Assembly: GCF_019956555.1 (NCBI RefSeq)
Contig: NZ_JAHBDQ010000044.1
Span: 62,001 to 126,000 of the forward strand
Direction of reading: 5' to 3'
Length of the DNA: 64,000 nucleotides
From: Pseudomonas sp. A-RE-19
Lineage (GTDB): Bacteria; Pseudomonadota; Gammaproteobacteria; Pseudomonadales; Pseudomonadaceae
The notes under the pieces are model-generated. The model was not told the DNA's origin and ran no database searches. It was given only the letters and a program-made list of their open reading frames with translations. The translations under genes and the position numbers were made by a program. Positions 8,152 through 16,399 of the stretch are shown here, piece after piece; the stretch's first letter is position 1, and every line of letters starts with the position of its first letter.

Positions 8152-9273
8152 TTAGTCTAATCCTCCCGGCCAGCCTGCCTGGCGCAGTGCCTTGAGCAAG
8201 GTGTTGGCGCCCAGGCCTGGTACCGTATGGCCGTTGCCTTCGGTGGTGTTCGCGGCCAGCAGTGCATTGATGATGGCTTCTTCCACGGCTTCGGTGGCGG
8301 CCAGGAACAGTTCGCTGATGTGATCGTTGTTGACCATCCTCAGGTGATCGCAAGTAGGTGCGCCTTTGCCTTCGTAAGCGGCTGGCGGCACGTGCTGATT
8401 ACCGGTGGCGAAGGCCACGAAAATATCGCCGCTGTGGTCTTCGTTGCCGCCACCGGTGCGGGCCAGGCCGAGGCTGGCACGTTGCGCGAGGCGCGTGCAT
8501 TGGTGTGGCAAAAGAGGCGCGTCGGTGGCCAGGCAGACGACGATTGAGCCCATGCCCGGATGGGGCAGGGAGGCTTTGAGGAAGGGCGAGTCGACCTGCT
8601 CCATATAACGCCCCACCGGGTAACCGTCGACGCGCAATTCGTGGCGAATACCGTGGTTGGCCTGAACGATTGCGCCGACGGTCCAGCCTCCTTGGGCACC
8701 ATTCAGCCGTCGCGATGCGGTGCCAATGCCGCCCTTGAATTCATGACAGATCATCCCGCTGCCACCGCCCACCGCGCCTTCGATGACCGGGCCGCCGACG
8801 GCTGCATGCAGAGCGTCGGCCACATGTTCAGGACGCACATGAAAACCGTTGATGTCATTGAGCAAACCGTCGAACGTTTCCAGCACCACGGGCATGTTCC
8901 AGTAAAGGCGCCCGTCGTCGGGTTGCTCCTGACGATCCAGAACAATCAGCGCATCGCGCACGATGCCCAGGCTGTGGGTATTGGTGAAGGCGATCGGGCT
9001 GGTCAGCAGACCGGCCTCGCGAATCCACTCAAGCCCCGTGGCGTCGCCATTACCGTTGAGTACATGGACACCGGCGAAGCATGGCTGTTGATTGGCGGAA
9101 CCGGCGCGGGGCTCGATCAGCGTGACACCGGTGTAGATGTCGCGGCCGCTGGCGGTTTGTCCTCGCACATTGCTGTGGCCGACGCGTACGCCGGGCACAT
9201 CGGTGATGGCGTTGAGGGGGCCGGGTTGCAGTTGGCCGAACTGAATGTTCAGGTCGCGGGCACGTGGTTTCAT
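8152..9273 (-). CDS. P1 (S58) family peptidase, DmpA/BapA-like
   Basis: A 373-residue autoprocessing aminopeptidase of the DmpA/BapA family (N-terminal nucleophile, ornithine-acetyltransferase-like fold). The N-terminal domain contains ITDVPGVRVGHS and the glycine-rich EGAVGGGSGMICHEFKGGIG (165-184). The expected self-cleavage point is G242-S243 in HPGMGSIVVCLATDAPLLPH, which would free Ser243 as nucleophile of the beta chain. Such enzymes release N-terminal D- or beta-amino acids or hydrolyse amides. It lies next to a PotF-like binding protein and near a gamma-glutamyl ligase, so it could be an amide hydrolase of that pathway (inference). Start at 9273 chosen over 9417, which runs through a REP element. 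Confidence 0.85.
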   Translation of the reverse strand: MKPRARDLNIQFGQLQPGPLNAITDVPGVRVGHSNVRGQTASGRDIYTGVTLIEPRAGSANQQPCFAGVHVLNGNGDATGLEWIREAGLLTSPIAFTNTHSLGIVRDALIVLDRQEQPDDGRLYWNMPVVLETFDGLLNDINGFHVRPEHVADALHAAVGGPVIEGAVGGGSGMICHEFKGGIGTASRRLNGAQGGWTVGAIVQANHGIRHELRVDGYPVGRYMEQVDSPFLKASLPHPGMGSIVVCLATDAPLLPHQCTRLAQRASLGLARTGGGNEDHSGDIFVAFATGNQHVPPAAYEGKGAPTCDHLRMVNNDHISELFLAATEAVEEAIINALLAANTTEGNGHTVPGLGANTLLKALRQAGWPGGLD

Positions 9274-9330
9274 TGTGGTTCTCGTGTTCGATTCGTCTGA
9301 AAAAAGAGGCTTATTGGCCCGAAGGTGAAC

Positions 9331-9420
9331 CTGTGGGAGCGGGCTTGCCCGCGAAGGCGGCACAGTCAACATTGATGTCGTCTGACACACCGCTTTCGCG
9401 AGCAAGCCCGCTCCCACAGG
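9331..9420. repeat. REP doublet, GTGGGAGCGGGC type
   Basis: Two inverted copies of the Pseudomonas REP core (TGTGGGAGCGGGCTTG and its complement) facing each other around about 30 bases, between two minus-strand genes. Similar doublets recur through the window. Confidence 0.85.
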
Positions 9421-9432
9421 GTTTGCGTAGGT

Positions 9433-10536
9433 TTATTGACCGTTTTTCACCGTGCTCCAGACGCGAGTGCGTACGCGCTCGGTCGCCTTGGGCAGAGGTT
9501 CAAGGGTGAACAGCTTGGCCATGGCCTCGGCTGGTGGGTAAACGGCAGGGTTGTTGCGAGTCACCTCGGCCACCAGGCGGGTCGCACTGCGGTTGCCGTT
9601 GGGGTAGGACAGATGGTCGGTGACCGGGGCGATGACTTCGGGGCGCATCAAGTAGTCGATGAACGCCAGGCCTTGCTGCGGATGCGGCGCGTCCTTGAGC
9701 AGCACCAAGGTGTCGAACCACACCGGCGCACCTTCCTTCGGCAGGCTGTAGGCGATCTTCACGCCGTTGCCCGCCTGTTCGGCGTTGGTCTTGGCTTCCA
9801 GCATCGCGCCGGACCAACCCACCGCCACGCAGATGTTGCCGTTGGACAGGTCGCTGATGAACTTTGAAGAGTTGAAGTAGGCAATGTGCGGGCGCAGCTT
9901 GAGCAGCAGCGCCTGGACTTTCTTGTAGTCCTCGGGGTCGGTGCTGTTGGGCGGCAGGCCCAGGTAATGCAGCGCGACCGGCAGCATCTCCGAAGGCGAG
10001 TCGAGCATCGCCACGCCGCACCCGCCGAGCTTGGCCAGGTTCGCTTCGTTGAACACCAGCTCCCAGGAGTCCACGGGCGCCTTGTCGCCCAACGCGGCGC
10101 GGACTTTGTCGACGTTGTAGCCGATGCCGTTGGTGCCCCACAGATAGGGCACGGCGTATTGGTTACCCGGATCGTTGTTGGCCAGTTTCGCCAGCAGCCC
10201 GGTGTCCATGTTTTTGTAGTCAGGCATTTGCGCGCGGGGCAGTGGTGCAAGCGCCCCGGCCTTGATCAGCGTCGGCAGGCTGAAGTTGCTGGCCACCACC
10301 ACGTCGTAGCCGCTGCGGCTGGTCATCAGTTTGCCTTCCAGGACTTCGGCGCTGTCGAAGGTGTCGTAAACCGGCTGGATCCCTGTGTCGCGCTTGAAAT
10401 CCTGCAAGGTGTTGGGACCGATGTAGTCATACCAGTTGTAGACGTTTACGGTGGGAGCGTCAGCGGCGAATGCCGAAAGCGAAGCGCATAAACAGGCGCC
10501 CAGTCCCAGGTTGATATGCGAGCGATGACCACTCAT
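9433..10536 (-). CDS. Polyamine-type ABC transporter substrate-binding protein (PotF/SpuD-like)
   Basis: A 367-residue periplasmic binding protein with a signal peptide (cleavage after about LSAFA) and a mature start of the PotF type (VNVYNWYDYIGPNTL). Conserved PotF features include TGIQPVYDTFDSAEVLEGKL and YNVDKV. It should bind putrescine or a related amine. No permease or ATPase genes accompany it, so it either supplies a transporter encoded elsewhere or acts as a sensor. The start at 10536 has a strong AGGAG ribosome binding site. It is divergent from a LuxR-type regulator that probably controls it. Confidence 0.85.
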   Translation of the reverse strand: MSGHRSHINLGLGACLCASLSAFAADAPTVNVYNWYDYIGPNTLQDFKRDTGIQPVYDTFDSAEVLEGKLMTSRSGYDVVVASNFSLPTLIKAGALAPLPRAQMPDYKNMDTGLLAKLANNDPGNQYAVPYLWGTNGIGYNVDKVRAALGDKAPVDSWELVFNEANLAKLGGCGVAMLDSPSEMLPVALHYLGLPPNSTDPEDYKKVQALLLKLRPHIAYFNSSKFISDLSNGNICVAVGWSGAMLEAKTNAEQAGNGVKIAYSLPKEGAPVWFDTLVLLKDAPHPQQGLAFIDYLMRPEVIAPVTDHLSYPNGNRSATRLVAEVTRNNPAVYPPAEAMAKLFTLEPLPKATERVRTRVWSTVKNGQ

Positions 10537-10550
10537 GATGCGGCACTCCT

Positions 10551-10628
10551 GGCCTGCTGCAGGCCGGTGATGATCAGGTGCTTGCAGCGTATCGGCAGGC
10601 GGGGAACTCACCCATTCCCATCATGGGT
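10551..10628. promoter_or_regulatory. Two palindromes between binding-protein gene and LuxR-type gene
   Basis: GGCCTGCTGCAGGCC (10551-10565) is a perfect palindrome with 7-base arms. ACCCAT-N7-ATGGGT (10610-10628) is a second dyad just upstream of the regulator start. Either could be the operator of the adjacent HTH protein. The second has lux-box-like size. Prediction only. Confidence 0.4.
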
Positions 10629-10647
10629 TACTCGAAAGGGGTAGGGC

Positions 10648-11421
10648 GTGGACGCGTTGCTCAAGGAATTGCCGGTGCACCAGGGGCTGGCGCGGGTGTT
10701 TGGCGCGTTGGGGCAGGACGGGTTCTGGCGTGCGCTGGTGGACACCTTGCGCTTGCTGGTGCCGCTGGATAACGCATTGGTCGCGGTGATGCGCTCGGGG
10801 CGGGTGCCACGGCTGCTGATTGATTTCGACGCCAAGAGCGGTGCCGATGAGCATGAAGAACTGGCTGACTACAGCGCCGGCATGTACCTGCTCGACCCGT
10901 TCTATCAGGCCGTTTGTGCCGGTATTGCCGATGGCTTGCACAGCCTGGCCTCAGTGGCTCCCGACCAGTTTCAGCAGAGCGAGTATTACCTGAGCTACTT
11001 CCGCTCGGTGGTGGGGAGCGACGAGTTGCAGTTCATGGTCAACGTCGACGGCGCGGTGCTCGGTTTATCGTTGGGGCGCTCGACGGCGTTCACCCTTGAG
11101 GAGCAGGGCCGACTGCTGTGTGTGCGTGATTGGGTGCTGGCGGCCATGCGCCGTCACCTGCAGCTGATGCCGCCGGAAGGGTCGACCGCCGAGGCCGTGG
11201 CTGGCGATCTGGCGACCTTGCTGGATCGCTTCGATGCGCGTTTGTCGGTGCGCGAAGTCGAAACGGCGCGGCTGATTCTCCAGGGCTTCTCCAGCAAAGC
11301 CATCGCCCAGCAACTGGGTATTTCCCCGGAAACGGTGAAGGTGCATCGGCGCAATCTCTATCACAAGCTGAATGTGAATGGGCATGGGGAGCTGTTTGCG
11401 CTGGTGTTGCAGCCGCGTTGA
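10648..11421 (+). CDS. LuxR-type HTH transcriptional regulator
   Basis: A 257-residue regulator beginning with GTG (GGGG ribosome binding site). The C-terminal GerE/LuxR helix-turn-helix is clear: LSVREVETARLILQGFSSKA, then ISPETVKVHRRNLYHKL (about 197-245). The N-terminal 190 residues look like a GAF-type sensory domain and lack the obvious aromatic pattern of acyl-homoserine-lactone-binding domains, so quorum sensing is not implied. Divergence from the PotF-like gene, with palindromes between, suggests amine-responsive control of that gene and perhaps the peptidase. Confidence 0.82.
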   Translation: MDALLKELPVHQGLARVFGALGQDGFWRALVDTLRLLVPLDNALVAVMRSGRVPRLLIDFDAKSGADEHEELADYSAGMYLLDPFYQAVCAGIADGLHSLASVAPDQFQQSEYYLSYFRSVVGSDELQFMVNVDGAVLGLSLGRSTAFTLEEQGRLLCVRDWVLAAMRRHLQLMPPEGSTAEAVAGDLATLLDRFDARLSVREVETARLILQGFSSKAIAQQLGISPETVKVHRRNLYHKLNVNGHGELFALVLQPR

Positions 11422-11427
11422 ATCAAC

Positions 11428-11502
11428 ATCAAAAGATCGCAGCCTTCGCCAGCGCCCTCAGGCGCGTAGGAGCTGCCGCAGGCTGCGATCTTTTGATCTT
11501 TT
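11428..11502. repeat. Inverted repeat, GTAGGAGCTGCCGCAGGCTG type
   Basis: Two facing copies of a second repeat family (AAAAGATCGCAGCC and its complement ending in GGCTGCGATCTTTT), between convergent genes. It can form a long stem-loop with a T-rich end in both directions and may act as a bidirectional terminator. Confidence 0.8.
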
Positions 11503-11505
11503 GAA

Positions 11506-12444
11506 TTAACCCTGCCTGAACACCAAGGCCTTCAACCCGCACTCGACATCGGCATCGGGAAACTCCGGCGGATTCTCCAGCCGCTGCTCAAACCGCAGGC
11601 TCGGCGCTTCGCGGGTGACGCCATCGATGAGAAAGTCCGCACCGAGGGCCGGGTCGTTCATGCAGGCCAGTACCGTGCCCTGAGGGCTGAGCAATTCCGG
11701 CAGACGACGCAGCACGCGCTGGTAATCCTTGGTCAACAGAAAACTGCCCTTCTGAAAGGACGGCGGGTCGATGATCACCAGGTCATACGGCCCCTTGCCG
11801 ATCACCTTGCCCCAGGACTTGAACAGGTCATGGCCAAGAAAAGTCACCTTGCTCAGGTCGTGTCCGTTCAGTCGGTGGTTGTCGCGCCCACGGCTCAGGG
11901 CCGGACTGGACATGTCCAGATTGACCACGTGTTCGGCACCGCCCTCGATGGCCGCCACCGAGAAACCGCAGGTATAGGCGAACAGATTCAACACGCGCTT
12001 GCCCTGAGCATTGGCCCGCACCCAATCGCGGCCGTAGCGCATGTCGAGGAACAGGCCGGTGTTCTGTTTGCGGCCCAGGTCGACGCGATAATGCAAGCCG
12101 CCCTCAGTGATCGTCATCTCCTCGATCGGCTCCCCGAGCAGCCATTCGGTGGTGCTTTGCAGCAGATAGCGATGTTGCAGCAGCAAGGTGTGCGCGCCGG
12201 ATTGCTTCCACTCTGGCGCCTGAGTGATCTCCATCAGCAATCGCTTCAAATCTTCCAACTGTGCAGGGTCTGGCTCCTTGAACAGCGAAACCAGCACCAC
12301 GCCCTGCAGCCAATCGACTGTCAATTGCTCCAGCCCCGGCCAGCAGCGGCCACGGCCGTGGAACAGCCGACGGGTTTCTGCGGGGGCGGCCGCGAGCGCT
12401 GTCAGCAAATGGTCGTGGAGGACGGAGAGGGCGTCTGGGGTCAT
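11506..12444 (-). CDS. Class I SAM-dependent methyltransferase (RlmI/RlmK-like)
   Basis: A 312-residue methyltransferase. The Rossmann SAM-binding motif reads VLNLFAYTCGFSVAAIEGGA. The catalytic-loop-like DPPSFQKG is of the kind seen in RlmI/RlmK 23S rRNA (cytosine-5 or guanine) methyltransferases, and LGRKQNTGLFLDMR precedes the fold as in that family. It lacks the N-terminal PUA domain of RlmI, so the target is uncertain. No strong ribosome binding site is visible; starts at 12444, 12477 and 12510 are possible, and 12444 gives the most plausible N-terminus. Confidence 0.8.
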   Translation of the reverse strand: MTPDALSVLHDHLLTALAAAPAETRRLFHGRGRCWPGLEQLTVDWLQGVVLVSLFKEPDPAQLEDLKRLLMEITQAPEWKQSGAHTLLLQHRYLLQSTTEWLLGEPIEEMTITEGGLHYRVDLGRKQNTGLFLDMRYGRDWVRANAQGKRVLNLFAYTCGFSVAAIEGGAEHVVNLDMSSPALSRGRDNHRLNGHDLSKVTFLGHDLFKSWGKVIGKGPYDLVIIDPPSFQKGSFLLTKDYQRVLRRLPELLSPQGTVLACMNDPALGADFLIDGVTREAPSLRFEQRLENPPEFPDADVECGLKALVFRQG

Positions 12445-12646
12445 CGGGCAAGGTCGGCAAAGTAGAAGGGGGCGCATTTTAACCACAATCAGGCGCTGAC
12501 AAACGGTCATGTTTGTCGAGCTGGTCGGAGAATGTCCATGTCAGGTGTATCAAAAATGAATTTTCCACGAAGTCCGATGTTCATACCTGTAGGTGGCGGA
12601 TTTGAGCCCGCGCAAATCATTTACGTAATCAGGGAGTGACACAGTC

Positions 12647-13054
12647 ATGGGTCCAGTATCGACGGCGGGCGCGCACTTGTCTGACGGATTGATTCTTGTG
12701 GTTGAGGACGACCCGTTGATTCTGGAGTTTCTTTGCGAAATTCTTCAGGAGGAAGGCTTTGCGGTTGAACCGCAGGTCAGCGCGGACGCCGCGTCGCAGT
12801 TTCTGGAGCAGCACGCGCCGGAGGTAGGACTGTTGCTGACGGACATCACCATGCCGGGCAAACTCAATGGCGCGGACCTGGCCAATCAGTTCGGCGACCG
12901 TTGGCCGGACAAACCGATCATGATCATGTCCGGCTTCGAAACCCCGAAAAGCTCCGGGGTCAAACATCGGGTTGCGTTCATCAAGAAACCTTGGGCGGTG
13001 GGGCAGTTGCTCGATTGCGTGCAAAGCGCCTTGCACTCGAACCGCCACCTGTAG
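12647..13054 (+). CDS. Stand-alone response regulator receiver
   Basis: A 135-residue single-domain CheY-like protein with acidic pair E20/D21/D22, phosphoacceptor Asp66 (LLLTDITMPG) and the conserved Lys in the KKP motif (K114). There is no output domain. The ribosome binding site is AGGGAG. It has no adjacent kinase, so its partner is encoded elsewhere. The downstream HAD gene is about 70 bases away with a partial repeat in between, so co-transcription is possible. Confidence 0.88.
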   Translation: MGPVSTAGAHLSDGLILVVEDDPLILEFLCEILQEEGFAVEPQVSADAASQFLEQHAPEVGLLLTDITMPGKLNGADLANQFGDRWPDKPIMIMSGFETPKSSGVKHRVAFIKKPWAVGQLLDCVQSALHSNRHL

Positions 13055-13074
13055 GCGCTGCCGCAGGCTGCGCG
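13050..13074. repeat. Single partial copy of the GCTGCCGCAGGCTG repeat
   Basis: A one-sided, shortened copy of the second repeat family, overlapping the receiver gene stop. It lacks the inverted partner. Confidence 0.5.
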
Positions 13075-13123
13075 GGTGATGTACATTGCTTGAAAATACT
13101 CGCCTGGTTCTGGAATTCGTCCT

Positions 13124-13792
13124 TTGTCCATTCAAGTCTCCGTGTTCAACACCTCGTACCGCGCCTTCCTGTTCGATATGGACGGAACGGTCCTCAATTC
13201 CATCGCCGCCGCCGAGCGGATCTGGACCACCTGGGCCCTGCGCCACGGTGTCGATGTCGATACCTTCCTGCCGACCATCCACGGTGTTCGCGCCATCGAC
13301 ACCATCAACCGTCTGGCCTTGCCCGGAGTGGACGCCGAAGCTGAAGCGGCGTGGATTACCGAGGCGGAAATCGAGGACGTGGAGGGGATTGTCGAGGTGT
13401 CTGGCGCGGCGAGTTTCCTGAATTCGCTGCCCGCCCACCAATGGGCCATCGTTACCTCCGCGCCACGGGCGCTGGCCTTGCGCCGAATGGCGGCGGCGGG
13501 TATTCCCGAACCTGGGGTGATGGTCACCGCCGAAGACGTCAATGCCGGCAAACCCGACCCTGCGGGCTATCGACTGGCTGCGCGCCGGTTAGGCGTCGAG
13601 CCCCCCGAGTGCCTGATCTTCGAAGATGCCGCCGTGGGGATTCGCGCAGGCGAGGCGGCGGGTGCCAACGTCATGGTCATCACCGCGACGCACGTTCATC
13701 CGCTTCAAACCCCACATGCCACGTTGGCCAGCTATGACTCGGTCGAGGCGCGAGTGGATCTCCACAGCCAAATCAGCCTGTACATACTTTAA
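13124..13792 (+). CDS. HAD superfamily phosphatase (HAD-IA)
   Basis: A 222-residue hydrolase. Motif I is FLFDMDGTVLNS (nucleophile D18, acid/base D20), motif II VTSAPRA, and the lysine and motif IV region GKPDP...LIFEDAAVGIRAGEAAG. The cap insertion after motif I is of the beta-phosphoglucomutase/sugar-phosphatase type. It probably dephosphorylates a small sugar phosphate. The start is a TTG at 13124 with a weak GGAA upstream; a GTG at 13142 is the alternative. Confidence 0.85.
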   Translation: MSIQVSVFNTSYRAFLFDMDGTVLNSIAAAERIWTTWALRHGVDVDTFLPTIHGVRAIDTINRLALPGVDAEAEAAWITEAEIEDVEGIVEVSGAASFLNSLPAHQWAIVTSAPRALALRRMAAAGIPEPGVMVTAEDVNAGKPDPAGYRLAARRLGVEPPECLIFEDAAVGIRAGEAAGANVMVITATHVHPLQTPHATLASYDSVEARVDLHSQISLYIL

Positions 13793-13884
13793 TGTGGGAG
13801 CGGGCTTGCTCGCGAAAGCGGTGTGTCAGTCGACATCCATGCTGGATGATAAACCGCCTTCGCGAGCAAGCCCGCTCCCACATT
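13791..13884. repeat. REP doublet, GTGGGAGCGGGC type
   Basis: Two facing REP copies (TGTGGGAGCGGGCTTGCTCG and complement) between convergent genes. The second arm ends 15 bases from the stop of the ICMT-like gene. Confidence 0.85.
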
Positions 13885-13899
13885 GGAGTTGTGAAGGGT

Positions 13900-14559
13900 T
13901 CAGTAGATTCCGGGAATCAATCGCCAGCTACGGGCGCAGTAAGCCTCGTATTCACTGCCAAATTGCGTGCGTAATAGCGCTTCTTCGGAGCGAATGCGAG
14001 CGATCAGTGGTATCAACATCAGCGCCACCAGCAGCAACCCGACCGCAGAACGAAACGCCAGCGCCCAGCCCACGCCATTGATCAGCAACCCCAGATAGCT
14101 GGGGTTGCGCAAGTTACGATAAATGCCGTCGGTGACCAGGCGGTGGCCCGGTTGAATCGCCACCAGTCCACTGAAACGTTTGCCCAGCACAAACACCGGC
14201 CACATCCGCAGTGCGCCTCCGCCGATGAACAGCAGCGCGCCCAGCCAACGTACGCCCTCGTCACCGAAGGTCCAGAAATCGATCCGGTCGGTGTAGGCCG
14301 GCAAATACCCACTCAACAATCCGAGCACCCCGAAGACCGGCAGTACCCAACGATTGGCCCGGTCTTCACGTACGCCGGAGCTCAGGTTGCCCTCGCTGAA
14401 CAAGGAGATGATCGCCATCACCAGGGTTGCAAGCGCAATGACCACTAGCGGCGGATGGGAGAAAAAAGCCGCCAACCCGCCCAGTCCGAACACCGCGAGA
14501 GCGAGGTAGGCAAGGGTGGAGACGAGGGTGAAAAATGCGAGTTTGGCCGAGATGTTCAT
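13900..14559 (-). CDS. Isoprenylcysteine methyltransferase-like membrane protein
   Basis: A 219-residue inner-membrane protein with about five hydrophobic segments. The C-terminal signature LVTDGIYRNLRNPSYLGLLI followed by EEALLRTQFGSEYEAYCARS is that of the ICMT/PEMT phospholipid methyltransferase superfamily, which binds SAM at the membrane. The substrate is unknown; bacterial members methylate lipids or small molecules. The start is uncertain: 14559 is preferred over 14580 and 14631, the last of which begins inside a repeat element. Confidence 0.8.
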   Translation of the reverse strand: MNISAKLAFFTLVSTLAYLALAVFGLGGLAAFFSHPPLVVIALATLVMAIISLFSEGNLSSGVREDRANRWVLPVFGVLGLLSGYLPAYTDRIDFWTFGDEGVRWLGALLFIGGGALRMWPVFVLGKRFSGLVAIQPGHRLVTDGIYRNLRNPSYLGLLINGVGWALAFRSAVGLLLVALMLIPLIARIRSEEALLRTQFGSEYEAYCARSWRLIPGIY

Positions 14560-14588
14560 GACGGACTTCACATAGGACATAAAAGCAG

Positions 14589-14668
14589 TGTAGGAGCTGC
14601 CGCAGGCTGCGATCTTTTGATTTTGATTCAAAGATCAAAAGATCGCAGCCTGCGGCAGCTCCTACGCG
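14589..14668. repeat. Inverted repeat, GTAGGAGCTGCCGCAGGCTG type
   Basis: Near-perfect inverted pair of the second repeat family with a short AT-rich centre, in the promoter-side gap between two divergent genes (ICMT-like and PLP dehydratase). Confidence 0.85.
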
Positions 14669-14799
14669 GGGCATTGTGTTGTGGCCAAAACGGTAGACGT
14701 GGGACAGGCTGAACTAAGCTTGGATAAGAATGATTCCATTTGCGCACTCCCGGCGTATTGAACATCTCGACGATCCGGGAGCGCCACAAGGAGCACGCG

Positions 14800-15756
14800 A
14801 TGCTTCACATCAGAACGCCCCTGATCCTGCACCCTGGCCTGTCGACCCCGACCCGGCGGATCTGGCTCAAACTGGAAAACCTGCAACCCAGCGGCTCGTT
14901 CAAACTGCGCGGCATGGGCCTTCTGTGCAGCCAGGCAGCGGAGCAGGGCAAGCGCAAAGTGGTCTGTCCTTCCGGTGGCAATGCCGGGTTGGCCACCGCC
15001 GTGGCCGCTGCGAGCCTCGGGTTGAAAGCCTGCATCGTAGTGCCGAACACCACCCCGGAAACCACCCGCGCCAGGATCAGGAAAACCGGTGCCGAGGTGA
15101 TCGTCCACGGCAAGGTCTGGGACGAAGCGAATCAACGGGCCAAAGAACTCGCAAAGGGTGCGGATACCGAATACGTGCCTGCCTTCGATCATCCGGTGTT
15201 GTGGGAAGGGCACAGCACGATGGTCGATGAAATCCTTGAGGACTGTCCTCAGGTCGATGTGTTGGTGACGTCGGTGGGGGGCGGCGGTTTGCTGGCTGGC
15301 CTGCTCACCGGATTGATCCGTCATCAGCGCATGGACTGCCGGATCGTTGCGTGCGAAACCCAGGGCGCGGCGTCTTTCGCGGCCGCCATGAGTGCCGGGC
15401 ACCCGGTCAGACTGCCGCGCATCGACACCGTCGCCACGTCACTTGGCGCGGCGCAAGTGGCGGCCTGGCCGGTGCAGCACATCCTCGACTTTGCGCACGA
15501 ATGCGTGGTGCTCAGCGATGATGAGGCGATCATGGGGGTGGTTCGTTATGCCAACGACCTGCGCCAGTTGGTCGAGCCCGCGTGCGGCGTTTCATTGGCG
15601 GTGGCGTACCTTGACCATCCGGCCATTGCCGAGGCCCATGATGTGGTGATTGTGGTGTGCGGCGGCGTCAGCATCAGCGCGCAATTGGTTGCCGGCTGGG
15701 CACGTTTGTCCGCCGAGGTGGAAAAAAGCAGCGCTGAGGCAAGGCAGAGCCAGTGA
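14800..15756 (+). CDS. PLP-dependent serine/threonine dehydratase family enzyme
   Basis: A 318-residue fold-type II PLP enzyme. The Schiff-base lysine is K35 in PSGSFKLRGM. The cofactor phosphate loop is SGGNAG (58-63), and a glycine-rich GGGGLLAG follows near 165. Its compact size without an ACT domain fits the L-serine/L-threonine dehydratase (SDH-like) group, producing pyruvate or 2-oxobutyrate and ammonia. The start at 14800 has an ideal AAGGAG site. An upstream in-frame ATG at 14740 has none. It stands alone between repeats. Confidence 0.85.
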   Translation: MLHIRTPLILHPGLSTPTRRIWLKLENLQPSGSFKLRGMGLLCSQAAEQGKRKVVCPSGGNAGLATAVAAASLGLKACIVVPNTTPETTRARIRKTGAEVIVHGKVWDEANQRAKELAKGADTEYVPAFDHPVLWEGHSTMVDEILEDCPQVDVLVTSVGGGGLLAGLLTGLIRHQRMDCRIVACETQGAASFAAAMSAGHPVRLPRIDTVATSLGAAQVAAWPVQHILDFAHECVVLSDDEAIMGVVRYANDLRQLVEPACGVSLAVAYLDHPAIAEAHDVVIVVCGGVSISAQLVAGWARLSAEVEKSSAEARQSQ

Positions 15757-15780
15757 CACTATTGAAGTGTCGCTGGCTCT
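15746..15780. terminator. Long hairpin between convergent genes
   Basis: Fifteen-base arms AGAGCCAGTGACACT and AGTGTCGCTGGCTCT pair with one G-T mismatch around ATTGA. The left arm contains the stop codon of the PLP enzyme. There is no T-run, but its position suggests a bidirectional transcription or RNA-decay barrier. Confidence 0.55.
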
Positions 15781-15792
15781 ATCACTGAGGCT

Positions 15793-16098
15793 TTACTGGT
15801 TTTCCTGAACCAGAATGGCCTTGGCCAGATCCTCATCGCTTGCCTTCAGATCAGGATGGGTTTGCCGGATCTGTGTCAACACAGACTCCAGATAGGCACC
15901 GCGAATTGTCCCGCCGCTGGCAACAAAGCTGGAGGCGTCATCCCGGGCAGGGATCATCATTTTATGGTCCTTGAACGTCGAGTACAGCGATGCGGAGACC
16001 CCGGCCGAAGTGGCGACATCTTTTGCATCGACATCGGCCATGGCCGAACCAACGGGCAAACAAAGCACTAGTGAAGATATAAGCAACAGACGGCGCAT
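15793..16098 (-). CDS. DUF2388 secreted small protein
   Basis: A 101-residue protein with a signal peptide (cleavage near GSAMA). The mature part, with ARDDASSFVASGGTIRGAYLES followed by IRQTHPDLKASDEDLAKAI, matches the DUF2388 family common in Pseudomonas, where several paralogues are often found. It is probably periplasmic or secreted; function unknown. It is convergent with the PLP enzyme across a long hairpin. Confidence 0.85.
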   Translation of the reverse strand: MRRLLLISSLVLCLPVGSAMADVDAKDVATSAGVSASLYSTFKDHKMMIPARDDASSFVASGGTIRGAYLESVLTQIRQTHPDLKASDEDLAKAILVQENQ

Positions 16099-16399
16099 GA
16101 CGGCGTTCTCCGAAAGCGTAAAGGAAGTAACACATAATTTAGGATGCCTGGCAGCGCTCAGGAGTTCCCTGCCGATGCGAGATATGCACTGTCGACCGTT
16201 CAGAATCGATTGGCCCGGAACTCCTCCCTTAGATACCTGGAGCTACATCTTTGGTATTTCAGCGGCCGCCGAAGATCAAAAGATCGCAGGCTTCGCCAAC
16301 TCCTGCATGGACCGTATACAACCGTGCTTCGTGGTCATGGCCATGTTGCTGGCGATAATCTTCAGCGTGGTCGATTATCGGGAGCGAGGGCTGGCTTGA
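16099..16399. other. Gap with a single repeat arm and a tiny hydrophobic frame
   Basis: Holds the promoter side of the DUF2388 gene and a lone degenerate copy (about 16271-16305) of the AAAAGATCGCAG repeat. Right after it, 16307-16399 encodes a 30-residue peptide with one hydrophobic stretch (FVVMAMLLAIIFSVV). It has no clear ribosome binding site, and its stop overlaps the possible ATG at 16400 of the next gene. Real coding is doubtful. Confidence 0.35.

Noticed and set aside
10648..11421. Quorum-sensing LuxR receptor
   Set aside because: The DNA-binding domain is LuxR-type, but the N-terminal region does not show an acyl-homoserine-lactone-binding pattern and no luxI-like gene is nearby.
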